From: Oegoconia quadripuncta | Lineage: Eukaryota; Arthropoda; Insecta; Lepidoptera; Autostichidae | Reading direction: 5' to 3' | Assembly: GCA_949316235.1 (NCBI GenBank) | Contig: OX438749.1 | Location: forward strand, 16,756,414-16,820,413 | Length of the DNA: 64,000 bases | Shown here: one piece after another, positions 33,310 through 43,709 of the stretch | Numbering within the stretch: position 1 is the stretch's first letter | How the letters are laid out: each line of letters opens with the position of its first letter | Translations under genes and position numbers: made by a program | Notes under the pieces: model-generated | The model's database searches: none | What the model was told of the DNA's origin: nothing | Seen by the model: the letters and a program-made list of their open reading frames with translations, nothing else

Positions 33310-33410
33310 CGAAAGGATGTTTTTCAAGCGTTTAACGCAACACCCAAACTCTTATATTTGGAATGTGTCTAATAAACCCTTTTGAGATAAAGATGGTGAC
33401 GTAATGTATT
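33310..33410 (+). repeat. Short dispersed repeat shared with 25,640-25,745
   Basis: ACACCCAAACTCTTATATTTG, then TTTTGAGATAAAGATGGTGA, parallels the earlier copy in the same order. Function and family unknown. Confidence 0.4.
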
Positions 33411-33417
33411 TATAAAT

Positions 33418-33632
33418 ATTTCGGAAACTTACACCAATCATCTAGTCCCAAACTAAACATAGCTTACGCTATGGATACTAGAACGGATAAACATACATAA
33501 ATATTTATATGAACATCCATGACTCTGGAACAAATATTCGTGTTCATTACAAAACATTTACTCCTCGCGGGATTCGAACCCGTAACCGTTGGTTTCGCAG
33601 ACAGAGTCACTATCCACTATAACAATCTTCTA
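33418..33632 (-). mobile_element. tRNA-derived SINE, family B, antisense
   Basis: ACACCAATCATCTAGTCCCA, GCTATGGATACTAGAACGGA, CATCCATGACTCTGG, CTCGCGGGATTCGAACCCGT (B box) and TTTCGCAGACAGAGTCACTA. Lies about 50 bp beyond the rhodanese gene's polyadenylation signal. Confidence 0.85.
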
Positions 33633-33684
33633 TGTATGTAACGCCTGATTTGATTAATCGCAAAACAATATAGATTTTAAACAT

Positions 33685-33690
33685 TTTATT
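33685..33690 (-). terminator. AATAAA polyadenylation signal of the rhodanese gene
   Basis: On the - strand GACAATAAAATG lies about 125 nt beyond the stop codon at 33,815. It is the first AATAAA after the last exon. Confidence 0.6.
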
Positions 33691-33814
33691 GTCAAAATAA
33701 TAACGACATTTATAACAATAACAAAACTAGAATGAGTAAACAACATAAGATAAAACGTATGACGTGATCGCGATGGATAATAAATGAGATAATCTTTTTA
33801 CACCATTTAAAAGA

Positions 33815-36800
33815 TTATTGTGTTTTGGTTGCCCACTCAGTCCAACTGCCCAAATAATTCTTCACGCTGAAAAAAAATTATATATATTATCATTATTAAA
33901 TCCTTTATTGCACACAAAATAAAATACAAAGAATATTTAATATAAATTATAAAAGTGTTAAAGGCGGTCTTATCACTGATAGCGTTTTTTTTTTTTTATG
34001 CACTACGGGTTCGTACTTGACCTCAATCACACCTAATGTTAAGCGATGATGAGGTCGAAGGTGGAAGCGTACTGACCCGGAAATCCCAACACATTTGGGG
34101 GACTGCCTATCTTATTTCTGAGAACCGGATCACAACAATGCTATTAACATTGCTGCTTGGCGGCTCATTTAGGTAAGATGGTGGTAGTTAGCCAAGCGGA
34201 CATTTAAAATGCCCTACCACCAACCAAACCGAGTACTTAAACATGTACCCCGCGGGGGATCGAACCCGCGACCTCCGAATCGTAAACCCAATGTTGTTTA
34301 CATTGAGCTACAGAGGCGGTTTTTTTCAATACATCCTCAGTTAAAGAAGCTTTTTAATAGGTAGTTGGATAGTGCAAATTAAAGGTGACTAACTTTAAAT
34401 ATCAGCAGGTACACAGACAATACATAGGTATATCAGAATACATAACAAAATACTCGATTAACTTGTAATTACAAAACAAACTTACTTTTTATATCCTAAG
34501 TTCATGGCATTCTGCTGTGCCATACCAGATCTCTTGCCAATCATGCAGTAAAAAATTATCTCCGTGTTTTCAGCTGGTTTTGTCCTTTGGTAATTTTCTT
34601 GGAATTCCTTCTCAGGCATTGTGCTCAATGTAGTTGTGACATTGCCCACTGTTGATAATGGAAATACTGTATTCTATTGTAATACAAACCACAAAATTGA
34701 CATTTTGAAGAACTATATTATATTTTATTTATCCGTTTTATTGATAACTCTTTGATTTCTTTATAAATTTTATTATACACTTTTGTCATCTTTAACATGT
34801 TGGCATTCATAGATATGTGAATGACATTGGCGGCATGAATTAGTAGTTATTATTATTTTTAACTGACTTCTTTCAAAAATCAAAAAAAGGAGGAGGTTCC
34901 CATGTTTGGCAGTATGTTTTTTTTTCTCATTTGACACTCCTTTGTTGACATTGAGTAATTAATATTATTTCTATTTTATCTAAATTTATCAATTAACAAT
35001 ACAAAAATATAACAACTAACAAATTGTGATCATTCTTGTGTTGTTCTGTTTGTGTTAGATAGGCAGTATGACAGCTAATACCGTTCTTTGCTAAACATAC
35101 GCTAGCCTCTTCAAACATCAGTATTTGGCAGAATACTACAAAGCAGTAGTTCATTAAGTAAAAAAGTGAAAGTGAAGTTTGCAATTTAGATTTTGTAGCT
35201 AAAATATTTATTGATGATCATTTTGATACCTAGCTCGGTCATATTGTAAACTTCTGTCAATGAACAGCAGGGGTTCAAAGATGCTAAGAATTCTTTATAA
35301 TTACTAAGAGAAAATATTTATAATTCTTGTGCACTAAAACAAGAATAATATAATATCTTATACATATAAGATGAGTAATCAAAACTTGCCTAAGTACAAA
35401 GTTCTTAAATAAAACCAACATTGGTTGAACTGGGACTGAATATGTACTTGTAAAGCCGTGTGTATATATAAAGTGCCAAGTGGTGTCAGCACATTAAAAG
35501 AATAGAATCAAGCCATCTCTTCCGGTAGGTGTAAAACGGGGCTTTCCACCAAAAACATCTATACACTTGCACATTTTAATGGCGATGAGCTCACCCCCTG
35601 TCACATGTCCATTTCTGTATATATGAAGTTCCATAATAAACTATTATATTGGGTCTTTACCTATGAAATTGGAGTTTTTTTTCTTAGTTAATCATATGTA
35701 CCAATTCCTGCGATTTTCAAAGCTATATCCAAATTTGTTTTTTATTTGGAAAATGGAATATTATTTCAAGGTTTCACATGAAATATTTTTTAATTTCTGG
35801 GCTAAATCACATAATAAAAAAATTTGTACAGAGCTCTTTTCATGTGCTCCCCATAATCATTTCTTAGATTCGCTGAAACTTTTATAAAGCGGTTACTTCT
35901 AAAAATTAACGCTGCCTATACTAAACTTAATGTTATCCGATAATACACACAAAGTTTAGCTAAATTTGGATTTGCCGTTCCCAAATAAAAATCAAAAATG
36001 TTTGTATGGAGAAAACAGTCTTAATGAAATTCTTCATACAAAACGCCAACTTCATAGGTAAGGACCTGATATAATAGTGAAATAGAAGGATCTGAATGTA
36101 AGTACTCACATGGAATGTTAATGCTGTTTGGAATCTTTCCATGCTCCTTTATCTCATCAGGCTCTCTCACGTCAACAATTAAAACCTTTTTATCTAACGT
36201 TTTTTCCTTGACATAATCATATTCAACTGTCATCGTTTCGGTAATGACTTTCTCAGAGTACTTGCGAACATTGAATGCATTAGAAGCCAAGGTGGATGGT
36301 GTGATATCTGTAACAATAATCAGTAATAAATTAATTTAGATATTGGTAGTTAAGTACCTACAACATTGTGTAAATTGCATATATGTTTTTGTATCTATAC
36401 TAAATTAGGTATAATATTAGAGATTGTCTCATTGCTGTTAAAATTGTGGTAGAGGTCAAGACAGCTATGGGACTATATTTGTCTCTCCGCGCTTTGCTGT
36501 TTTAATTATGGGATACTAATTAAGATAGTAATGGAGGCCAATGTTCAGCATTGGGCATCCAGTGGCTGATGAATTATGGCAGCTTTGGTAAGTATGAAAT
36601 GTCAGGTAGATATCAATTTATCTATCTGATATATTTTTACTGTTTAGCAATAATCAATAGGTTAGGGTGTCGCTAAGGAGGCTAAAAGACAGTGCAACAA
36701 AGTGTAAATTTTCTAACTTTTTTTTTTAATTAATATTCTGACATAACATGACATAGTAACCTTACATCATTCATCTAAGAAACTTACGCAAAGAACCGAT

Positions 36801-36893
36801 GTGTCTGTACAATTGTCTTGAAGTTTGTGATGCCACAACTTTAGCTATTTGAATTGATGAAGGAATAACGCGAAAAATAGCCTTTGTAAACAT
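33815..36893 (-). CDS. Single-domain rhodanese (thiosulfate sulfurtransferase-like), 4 exons
   Basis: Sulfur-transfer enzyme of the rhodanese family: the catalytic Cys takes sulfane sulfur from a donor such as thiosulfate or a persulfide and passes it on. Exons (- strand): 36,893-36,788; 36,307-36,110; 34,648-34,486; 33,866-33,815. Donors are GTAAGT, GTGAGT and GTAAGT; acceptors end CAG; phases 1, 1 and 2 join into one frame of 172 residues. Residues 1-35 (MFTKAIFRVIPSSIQIAKVV...) are basic, without acidic residues, and fit a mitochondrial targeting peptide. The domain starts near residue 62: VLIVDVREPDEI (77-88), GKIPNSINIP (92-101), active loop C136-M-I-G-K-R141, LGYKNVKNYLGSW (152-164). 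It resembles the insect proteins often labelled heat shock protein 67B2/TSTD-like; exact orthology is not proven. Intron 2 carries a mariner MITE, intron 3 a LINE tail split by a SINE. Start chosen as the first ATG of the in-frame exon 1. Confidence 0.88.
33885..34440 (-). mobile_element. LINE 3' UTR, family L, split by a SINE (in intron 3)
   Basis: 33,885-33,985 (TCCTTTATTGCACACAAAAT, GGCGGTCTTATCACTGATAG) and 34,326-34,440 (CATCCTCAGTTAAAGAAGC, GGTAGTTGGATAGTGCAAAT) are contiguous in the uninterrupted copy at 7,820-8,040. It lies inside the third intron of the rhodanese gene. Confidence 0.7.
33987..34323 (-). mobile_element. tRNA-derived SINE, family C, antisense (in intron 3)
   Basis: T-run, ATGCACTACGGGTTCGTACT, CGTACTGACCCGGAAATCCC, GGGGGATCGAACCCGCGACC (B box side) and TGTTTACATTGAGCTACAGA, ending GGCGGT. 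Full-length counterpart of 47,142-47,474. Inserted in a LINE 3' UTR. Confidence 0.85.
35649..36069. mobile_element. Mariner-derived MITE, copy 1 (in rhodanese intron 2)
   Basis: Terminal inverted repeats TTGGGTCTTTACCTATGAAA on the left and, reversed, TCAGGTCCTTACCTATGAAG on the right, flanked by TA on both sides (35,647-35,648; 36,070-36,071). This is the mariner signature, and the end sequence resembles cecropia-type mariners (from memory). 421 bp, no transposase. The right end lies 40 bp beyond the exon 2 donor site. Confidence 0.85.
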
Positions 36894-37360
36894 TTTTGAG
36901 CTTCAATTCACTATAGAGACCTAATTTATGAGCTTGCGGCTTGCCTGTTGAAAGTAATGTAGAAAACTGTTGAGTTGACCAAATGAGTTCACCAATTTAT
37001 ACTATCTTCATATAAATAGGCGTTTTATTATTTTTGCGGTTAATTTTATCAAATACTATCAATAAAAAATATTAATAAATAGCCTAAAATTCAATATAAA
37101 CACAATGTCAAGGTCATTCACACACCGGCAGCACGTCAGCTGTCAACGGCAGTGTGACCAACCTTAAATTACGAATTCTCCCATCCATAGGCAGAAAAGC
37201 TTTTAAACCCTACCAAATATGATGCTAAATAAATAAAATTGTAAAATTGCGCATCTTTTATTTTTTTTCACTGACGACCACTGGATCAACCGGCATAAAT
37301 TCAACCTACTTGATCTAAAATGATACCTATTCTTCGTGTAGAAACCTTACCATTTACCCC
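36894..37360. promoter_or_regulatory. Upstream region of the rhodanese gene
   Basis: Likely holds the 5' UTR and promoter of the gene on the - strand. No clear TATA or initiator element can be assigned. No other gene seen. Confidence 0.3.
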
Positions 37361-37545
37361 GACACGACCGATTCGTGTAGTGGGTAGGACCCTGCCTTCG
37401 AAGCTTAAGGTTGCGGTTTGAAATCTCACTAAGGGTACACGTTTGGTGTGATAAAATCGATATTTTTTCAAAAGTCATGGATATGACCTATCCTGGGACC
37501 TATATGCAAATATATTAATTCGTTTATCCGTTATTAGAAAGCACT
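37361..37545 (+). mobile_element. SINE family B, degenerate copy
   Basis: CGACCGATTCGTGTAGTGGG, TAGGACCCTGCCTTCGAAG, TTTGGTGTGATAAAATCGAT, AAGTCATGGATATGACC and TTCGTTTATCCGTTATTAG follow the family B order with many changes. Confidence 0.5.
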
Positions 37546-37654
37546 CGTGGCGCAGTCGGATTCCATTTCAATTAGTGTAGTTAGGCTACGTCTTGCGCTA
37601 TCATTTCAATAAGAGTATATCGATCTTTGGAGAGTACATTAAATAGTTGGTACC

Positions 37655-37750
37655 GGTTGTTTTCAATTGAAGGCAGTCGTTAAGCCAAGTCGGTGGCCTA
37701 CGGGTGTAACTTGAAAACCCTTATTGTCAGGTGCCCATTACTCTAACGCA
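37655..37750. repeat. Dispersed repeat family M, fragment
   Basis: GGTTGTTTTCAATTGAAGGC, AGTCGTTAAGCCAAGTCGGT and CTTATTGTCAGGTGCCCATT parallel the reverse of 13,200-13,290. Confidence 0.35.
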
Positions 37751-38000
37751 AATCCGCCAGATCGCACTGGGCCCGCATGGTGTAATAGAGCCCATAAATT
37801 ATGTAGTATACTATTACCTATTACCATATATGTACATAAAAGGTCTAACAAAATTAACCCGACAAACGTTGCAGAGTGTATGTATAGAATGTACCTATTA
37901 CGAAAAAAATAAAAAATAAAACATTTAAGTTATGTAACAGATTTTATTCAAAAAATAAAATTTAGAAACGTAGTGAATTGGACCTTAATGGCCGCGCGCT

Positions 38001-38155
38001 CTAAGTACTTTGCCACAACACACAAACACGTGCCGCGGTATCTTTGAAGACGCCGAAAGCGACCACTTGCCGCGACTTGCTGTGATTGGTTGCGCCCTGT
38101 GCCCCGCCATCCCCATTGGCGTCTTCCATATGAACGTTGCCTTTTTTCTCATTGA
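38001..38155 (-). other. Possible terminal exon of an unidentified gene
   Basis: GC-richer island. One - strand frame reads GNVHMEDANGDGGAQG and VVAFGVFKDTAARVCVLWQ and ends at TAG (38,001). An AATAAAATCTGTTACATAA stretch lies 45 to 65 bp downstream on the same strand, as a 3' end would have. A second - strand frame is also open (61 codons), so the choice is uncertain. No upstream exon found; no domain recognised. Confidence 0.22.
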
Positions 38156-38469
38156 TAAAATAAGGTACAATCGAAATGAAGTAAGTCTGTTAATTTATAT
38201 TTTCATTTGCACTTACATTGAATTTTTTTACTCGGAAATTACTTTTTAAGGCTAGTTTTTTTAATGATTATTAGATATTTTATTGTCATGTACGTGCAAT
38301 TGCCAAAGTTTGTCGGGTTAATTTTGTTAGACCCTATTGTGCCCATACTCTTTTCTCTCCCATTGACAGGAAGCTGTTGTTGGGGAACAATATAATTGGG
38401 TCGTGTTAAGACTGATACTGATGTACCTATATGTTATGTAATTATGTAATATCCATAGTACAAAATTAA

Positions 38470-38496
38470 CCACAGACCAACCTGGTTGGTCTGTGG
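38470..38496. other. Perfect 13-bp inverted repeat with 1-nt loop
   Basis: CCACAGACCAACC, T, GGTTGGTCTGTGG: arms match completely. Could be a chance palindrome, an insertion scar or a DNA-binding site. No adjoining gene. Confidence 0.7.
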
Positions 38497-39194
38497 ACTT
38501 AACCTACTTTGGGACTAGATAATTGGTAAAAGAGTCAGAAATATTTTATTATTATCATGAGATAAATATCACGATAATATTATATTAGATGTATAACAAA
38601 ACGGTGCACGAATAGGCAGTTTCTTTTTGAGAACTCGGTCTGCACACTTCCGTGAGCTTTGAATGTATATCCCGCTTTATGTTACAGACCTCTCTATAAG
38701 TACCTACCTATAGCTTGGTTTAGTTTCAAACTTTAATGGGGGTCTTGTCACGCCCAGGTGACTTGGTTGTTGTTGTTGTAGGTACATAATCAAATCATGG
38801 ACAACAAAGGGAGGGAAAATCTAAGGATTTTATTTTGTGTGGGGTTCCAATTGTTTCCAGCTCTACCGTGTATAATTTATGTGATCCTATAAACAGAAGA
38901 TAATGGTGGTCCGGCCTTTGAAAACTTTGTGGGCCGGCACCACTCAAGGTTAGGTAGGTAGCGGTAGATAGTTCCTTGCATGGCTTTCTATTGTCTTGTA
39001 AAATATGTTGCACGTGTTCATTCACATTCATTAAATTCCTGAATTATCCGGAGCGCTAAAATGTGGTAAATCAAATTTACCTAACATTATAAATTGTTTA
39101 TTTGTATTTGTAAGCCGCGGGCGAGAATCGGACGGTAAGTTGCGATGTGCCTCAGTGACAGGACGTGAGGTGGCAGCCGGTGGCAATAAAACAG
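38497..39194. other. No gene recognised
   Basis: Open frame 38,795-39,031 (- strand, 78 codons) has no domain. Nothing else identified. Confidence 0.25.
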
Positions 39195-39469
39195 TAATGT
39201 AAACAACATAGGGATTACGAATCGTAATCGGGTTCGATGCCCAGCGGGGTACATGTTTAGTACTGGCTAGCTACCACCATCTTATCTAAATCTGCCGCCA
39301 AACAGCAATGTTAATAGCATTGTTGTGTTTAGGTTGTTAGAGATAAGATAGCCAGTTCCCCAAATATTTGGATTTCCGGGTCAGTACACTTCCACCTTCG
39401 ACCTCATCTTCACTTAATGATGTTAGGTGTGATTGAGGTCAAGTGCTAACCCGTTGTGCATAAAAAAAA
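39195..39469 (+). mobile_element. tRNA-derived SINE, family C
   Basis: ATGTAAACAACATAGGGATT, GGGTTCGATGCCCAGCGGGG (B box), CTACCACCATCTTATCTAAA, TCCGGGTCAGTACACTTCCA and TTGTGCATAAAAAAAAA end. A stretch after the head (the TAAGTA..GGTCCGCC part of 47,142-47,474) is missing. Confidence 0.8.
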
Positions 39470-40028
39470 ACTTTTACACATTTTGTATATTCATCATGGG
39501 ACACGTAGCAAAGAGAGGGCGACATTGAACTTATATTTAGTTCGTGTTTTACCACGTAAACACACACAAGTATACATACTACAAACAAAGTATCCTTATT
39601 CGCACTACATACAAACCTTTTTAAAAATCAAGACATGGTTTGGCCGTTTATGTGTAACAAACTTCCAAACATATTCACTAAGTTATAATACTACGGAGTA
39701 CCTAGTTATTTTTATGCACAACGGGTCAGCGTTGCTCAAACTTATATAAATATATTATTAAATATAAGCATAAATCATATGCCGGGTTTATTTACATTTA
39801 CCAGTAGTAGAATATGTGGATTCAGGAAAATACCTACATGAATTTGATTACAGCCTGTACCTATATTGGTTAATTGATTACCCTGAACGCTTCCAGAAGC
39901 AACGGAGCTTAGGGACATTATTCGAAGAATGAGAGAAAGCAGGTAGGTACTTAGGTTCGGTGAGTGTATTTGTGTGTACAAATAGAGTTTATTCTATACG
40001 TGTATAATAAATAAATAAATAATAAATT
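39470..40028. other. No gene recognised
   Basis: Frames at 39,456-39,749 and 39,775-39,981 lack domains; the region is AT-rich and ends in AATAAATAAATAATAAATTT beside a SINE. Confidence 0.25.
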
Positions 40029-40243
40029 TTCGGACACTTCACCAATCATCTAGTCCCAAACTAAGCAAAGCTTGTACTATGGATACTAGATAACGGACAA
40101 ACATACATAAATATTTATATAAACATCCATCATTCGGGAATAAATGTTCATATTCATCACACAAACATTTACCCGTCGCGGGATTCGAACCCGCAACCGT
40201 TGGTTTCGCTGACAGGGCCACTATCCACTTCACCAATCGGTCG
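40029..40243 (-). mobile_element. tRNA-derived SINE, family B, full antisense copy
   Basis: GGACACTTCACCAATCATCT, ACTATGGATACTAGATAACG, GTTCATATTCATCACACAAA, GTCGCGGGATTCGAACCCGC (B box) and TTTCGCTGACAGGGCCACTA. Best family B copy here. Confidence 0.9.
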
Positions 40244-40317
40244 TCAGTATCATTTACATCATCATTCTTAAATGTAATTACATGCTGTGTGATTTCTATA
40301 TAAATAAATAAATAAAA

Positions 40318-40500
40318 AAAATCATCATCATCAGCCCGTAAACATCCCCTGCAGGGATATAGGACTTCCCTCGTACAATGAAGGAGTATGGGCCATAGTC
40401 TACCACGCTGGCCCAATGCGGGTTGGGGACTTCACATGCCCTTGAACTTTTATTTCTCAAGCATGCAGGTTTCCTCACGATGTTTTTCTTTACCATTTAG
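40318..40500 (-). mobile_element. RTE-associated tail repeat, family P, antisense
   Basis: ATCATCATCATCAGCCCGTA, AACATCCCCTGCAGGGATAT, GTACAATGAAGGAGTATGGG and GCAGGTTTCCTCACGATGTT. The GAT-repeat end suggests RTE-type target-primed insertion. Other copies: 47,037-47,139 and 63,800-63,905. Confidence 0.6.
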
Positions 40501-40872
40501 GACTAGTCGGATATATGCACATAAGTAATTTAATAAAATCATTTACAAAAAAAAGGAAAATTATTACCTACTTTTATTATAATGAGAGTCAGCACTCAGT
40601 AGAGATCATATATCGTATATAATTATTTCGTGGACTGAATATTTGAAATATATGTTTATGGAATGGAAGCGAGTCGGTCGACGCACAGACGAAAAATAAT
40701 TAGTGTAAAAATTTTCATTGGTCTGTAAATACGTCCCTTTTTTTTGACGACAGCCGTCCATGAAGGTGACTGTTTGCAAAACCTTACTACTGTATCGTCT
40801 GGTACAGTTGAAGTCGAAAATTACATTATATTACAGAAGCAACATATTTTTTTAATAATAAATCTAGCAGCG

Positions 40873-41099
40873 CCTAATCTATAAAACAGCGCCATCTAGT
40901 TCCACACTAAGCAACTAGGCTTGTAATATGGCTACCAGATGGTTGATAAACTACACAAATACATTTTTTTTTTGTAAATAACTACATAAATGAAAACATC
41001 CATAATTCGGGATACAAACATATGCCGTAGCGGGATTCGAACCCGTGACCTTTTGGTATAGCAGTCAGAATTTTTAACCATTACACCAAACAGGCCGTG
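40873..41099 (-). mobile_element. tRNA-derived SINE, family A, antisense
   Basis: AACAGCGCCATCTAGTTCCA, GGCTACCAGATGGTTGATAA, GTAGCGGGATTCGAACCCGT (B box), TTTTTAACCATTACACC and CAAACAGGCCGT. Confidence 0.85.
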
Positions 41100-41811
41100 G
41101 TTGAGCAGCAAGTGAGAATCTCTGTTACATATTGGTGGAGGTACCTCGCTTAGGCCTCCTCAGTCCTCACGTTGCTGGTATAGTGTGCCGCAAAGTTTAC
41201 CGAGTTAGGTATAACTGTATGTAAATTAAATAAATGGGGTTGTCGAACGAACAGCTCCATTAATCGATACGAACACCCCTTTGTTTAATTAATACACCCC
41301 ACGGAGACGGAAGTCTTCCTTAATCTTGTTATTGTCATCAATTTAATTTCACTGCATAATCCGAGACGGCGTTTGATTTCCCACGCGACTGCAACACGCT
41401 GTTAACTTAAATGCTTTTAATTTATTTACTTTAATAACCCACTTAGTTATCAAATCGTTCCGATTCTCCGAGTGAAAGCGAAAATGTAAGAGTATGGGTA
41501 GGCTCAGGGTGGGGGAAGGATGTAATTTTGAAAGTAATTAAACATCGTAAAGCCAGCTTGCGTCAACAGGATCAGAGGCGTAATCTTCATCTTGTATGTT
41601 CCCAATCTGTGTTCTATTTTGAAGAAGGTCTTTGACTAAAAAAGTTTCGATATAATGTTTGGACTATAGGATCTTACTACTGAAAAACATTTACATAACA
41701 TCTAAACGGGTACTTAAAAATGGCCAAGTGATTGGTCGAGTGGTAATGAATACAAATCTGATACACAGAATTTTTTGGATGATATTTTCAGATATAAGCT
41801 TAGGGTAGATC
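41100..41811. other. No gene recognised
   Basis: No open frame of 60 codons and no repeat identified. Confidence 0.3.
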
Positions 41812-41835
41812 ATCATCATATCAGCCAGAGGACGT

Positions 41836-42240
41836 CAAAATCAAAAATATTTTATTCAATGTAGGATACAAAAATATCACATATGAAAGTCAACATGTTA
41901 TTTTTTTTAAAACTACATCGCTTCACAAGGTGTTATGGTTAGGGAGAAGAAGCGAGAAGAAACTTCGCAACAACACATCTTTTCAATTGGTTTCCATCTT
42001 TACAATAATATTACATTTTATATTACATATTACAAAACAAAAGCAATTAACATAACGACCAGCTAACACCAGACCTCCTTATCGCCTAAATAATCATCAT
42101 CCTGTAATAACCCTTCTTAAACAGAGTTTCTTTAATGTAGCGTTCTGCGGTATTTCATTGTAAAAGCGTATGCTGTGTCCCACAAAGGATGTGCTAACCT
42201 TGCTAAGTCTAAATTGTGGAATTTCCATTTGCTGTCCAAT
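41836..42240 (-). mobile_element. LINE 3' end, antisense (another CR1/Jockey-like family)
   Basis: Antisense 3' UTR beginning AAAATCAAAAATATTTTATT, then GGAGAAGAAGCGAGAAGAAA, ACCTCCTTATCGCCTAAATA and GCGGTATTTCATTGTAAAAG. The - strand tail of ORF2 is degenerate. It resembles the copies at 3,225 and 13,962 in layout but not in sequence. Confidence 0.5.
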
Positions 42241-42261
42241 CCATCTGTGCTTGTGATTTGC

Positions 42262-42540
42262 TCCAATCCATTATCCACTGCTGAACATAGGCGACTGCCT
42301 ACTAACGCGCCCGCGGCCCGCATCCAAAGACTTCCCGAGTCGTCCATTAGGTCGTCCGTCTACCTACTGGGTAGACGTCTTGCACTGCACTTGCCGGTGC
42401 TTAGGCTCCACGTTAGAACTTCAATGCCCCAACGAGCTATGTGCGTAGCCCTGTCCATAGCTGGCTGCGTGACTTTGAGATTTTTAATGAGGCCCATAGC
42501 AAGACTCCACGTTTCAGCGCCATCAGGCAGCATACATTGA
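42262..42540 (-). mobile_element. RTE-type LINE 3' fragment, antisense
   Basis: CCACTGCTGAACATAGGCGA, GCCCGCATCCAAAGACTTCC, GCACTGCACTTGCCGGTGCT, CGTGACTTTGAGATTTTTAA and GACTCCACGTTTCAGCGCC follow the same order as 63,225-63,605. Frames broken. Confidence 0.7.
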
Positions 42541-43114
42541 AAAAACATAAGGGTAATTGATAAAACATTTTCAACAATTAACAAACAATATTTTTTTATT
42601 TAATTAAGGCAAGGCAAACGATCTGCCCACTGAGGGCTTTGTGTATTTCTTGCCGACAGATTTTTGTAGAATGGTCACAATCTCATCTAACGTATAGGTG
42701 TGGTTGACGATGAAGTACACGATCTAAGTAAATGCCTATCTATCCTGTACTCGAAGATCACAGAATTATAGGATTTAGGATAAAGTCGGAAGAACAAAAC
42801 CGCTGCCTGCGAATATTCCGGTATGTCAACGATTTACGAGTGAAAACTTTTCCGCGACTAGTAGTCCGAAGATAGAATGGAGATGAGGAATAAGATTGTG
42901 TCATTCCAAAGTACACTCCGCGAAATGCAAGGATTTTAAAGAAATTCCGATTTTACATTTGAATACATTACCGTGATCTGCAGAAGCACTCGGGGTCAGT
43001 CTCATGCTCTATTCGATTGGATTAGTGAAGTTTAGTGTATTAGGCGGGGTGAGTCCTTAAATGTGTGATTCCATGGCAGTCAGTCCCGGTTTTTTTTAAT
43101 CAAGACTAACATTA
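42541..43114. other. No gene recognised
   Basis: No recognisable coding exon or repeat; short open frames only. Confidence 0.3.
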
Positions 43115-43500
43115 ATCTAACCAATCCGCACTCGGCCCACGTGCTGGGGTATGCTCCATACCCTCTCCTAATGAGAGGAGGCTGTACCCCAACAGTGTGG
43201 GTGTACGCTGCCGATATGTGATATGTTTACGATCTGAAATCCATTCAAATGTCGAAGGTGGGTGTTGAAATGTGTTGAAAATAGGCAATCTCCCATGGTG
43301 GGAAGTGGTAACCGCACTACCCATGATTATTTGCAACAGCAGTGATATGTTATTTCCGGCTCGTAAATAGAAATCAACTAACATCAAAAACTTTTCAGAT
43401 TTACAAATTTTAACGGCATTGTAACCAAACAGGTTTGGTTGGACGCTAGCAAATGAACTTGCTACCTCCCTTTTGCAAACCTCATGTGTTTCCATTGAGC
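43115..43500 (-). repeat. Dispersed repeat family M plus adjoining repeat body
   Basis: ACCAATCCGCACTCGGCCCA, CCTCTCCTAATGAGAGGAGG and TGTACCCCAACAGTGTGGGT, then a 139-codon - strand frame (GSAVTTSHHGRLPIFNTFQH, FEWISDRKHITYRQR). I regard this wording as a repeat body seen widely in Lepidoptera, not a host gene. Confidence 0.45.
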
Positions 43501-43506
43501 CATAAA

Positions 43507-43709
43507 ATAAATACTTCGGACACTTCACCAATCATATGGTCCCAAACTAAGAAAGGCTTGTACTATGGATACTACATAACGGATAAACTTATACATAAAT
43601 ATATCTATAAACATCCATGACTCGGGAATAAATGTTCGTATTCATCACACAAATATTTACAGTTAGTTTCGCTGACAGGGTCACTGTCCGCTACACCAAT
43701 CTGTCGTCA
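43507..43709 (-). mobile_element. SINE family B, antisense, B box lost
   Basis: GGACACTTCACCAATCATAT, ACTATGGATACTACATAACG, TTCGTATTCATCACACAAAT and TTTCGCTGACAGGGTCACTG. The CGCGGGATTCGAACC segment between body and head is deleted, so internal promoter function should be lost. Confidence 0.8.

Noticed and set aside
35663..35887. Frame LEFFFLVNHMYQFLRFSKLY, repeated at 47,954 and 60,170, looking like a conserved small protein
   Set aside because: All three lie inside copies of one mariner-derived MITE with TA target duplications; similarity is at DNA level and stops interrupt copy 3.
43112..43531. 139-codon - strand open frame
   Set aside because: Composed of dispersed repeat text, overlapping family M and the edge of a SINE B; no start context or domain.
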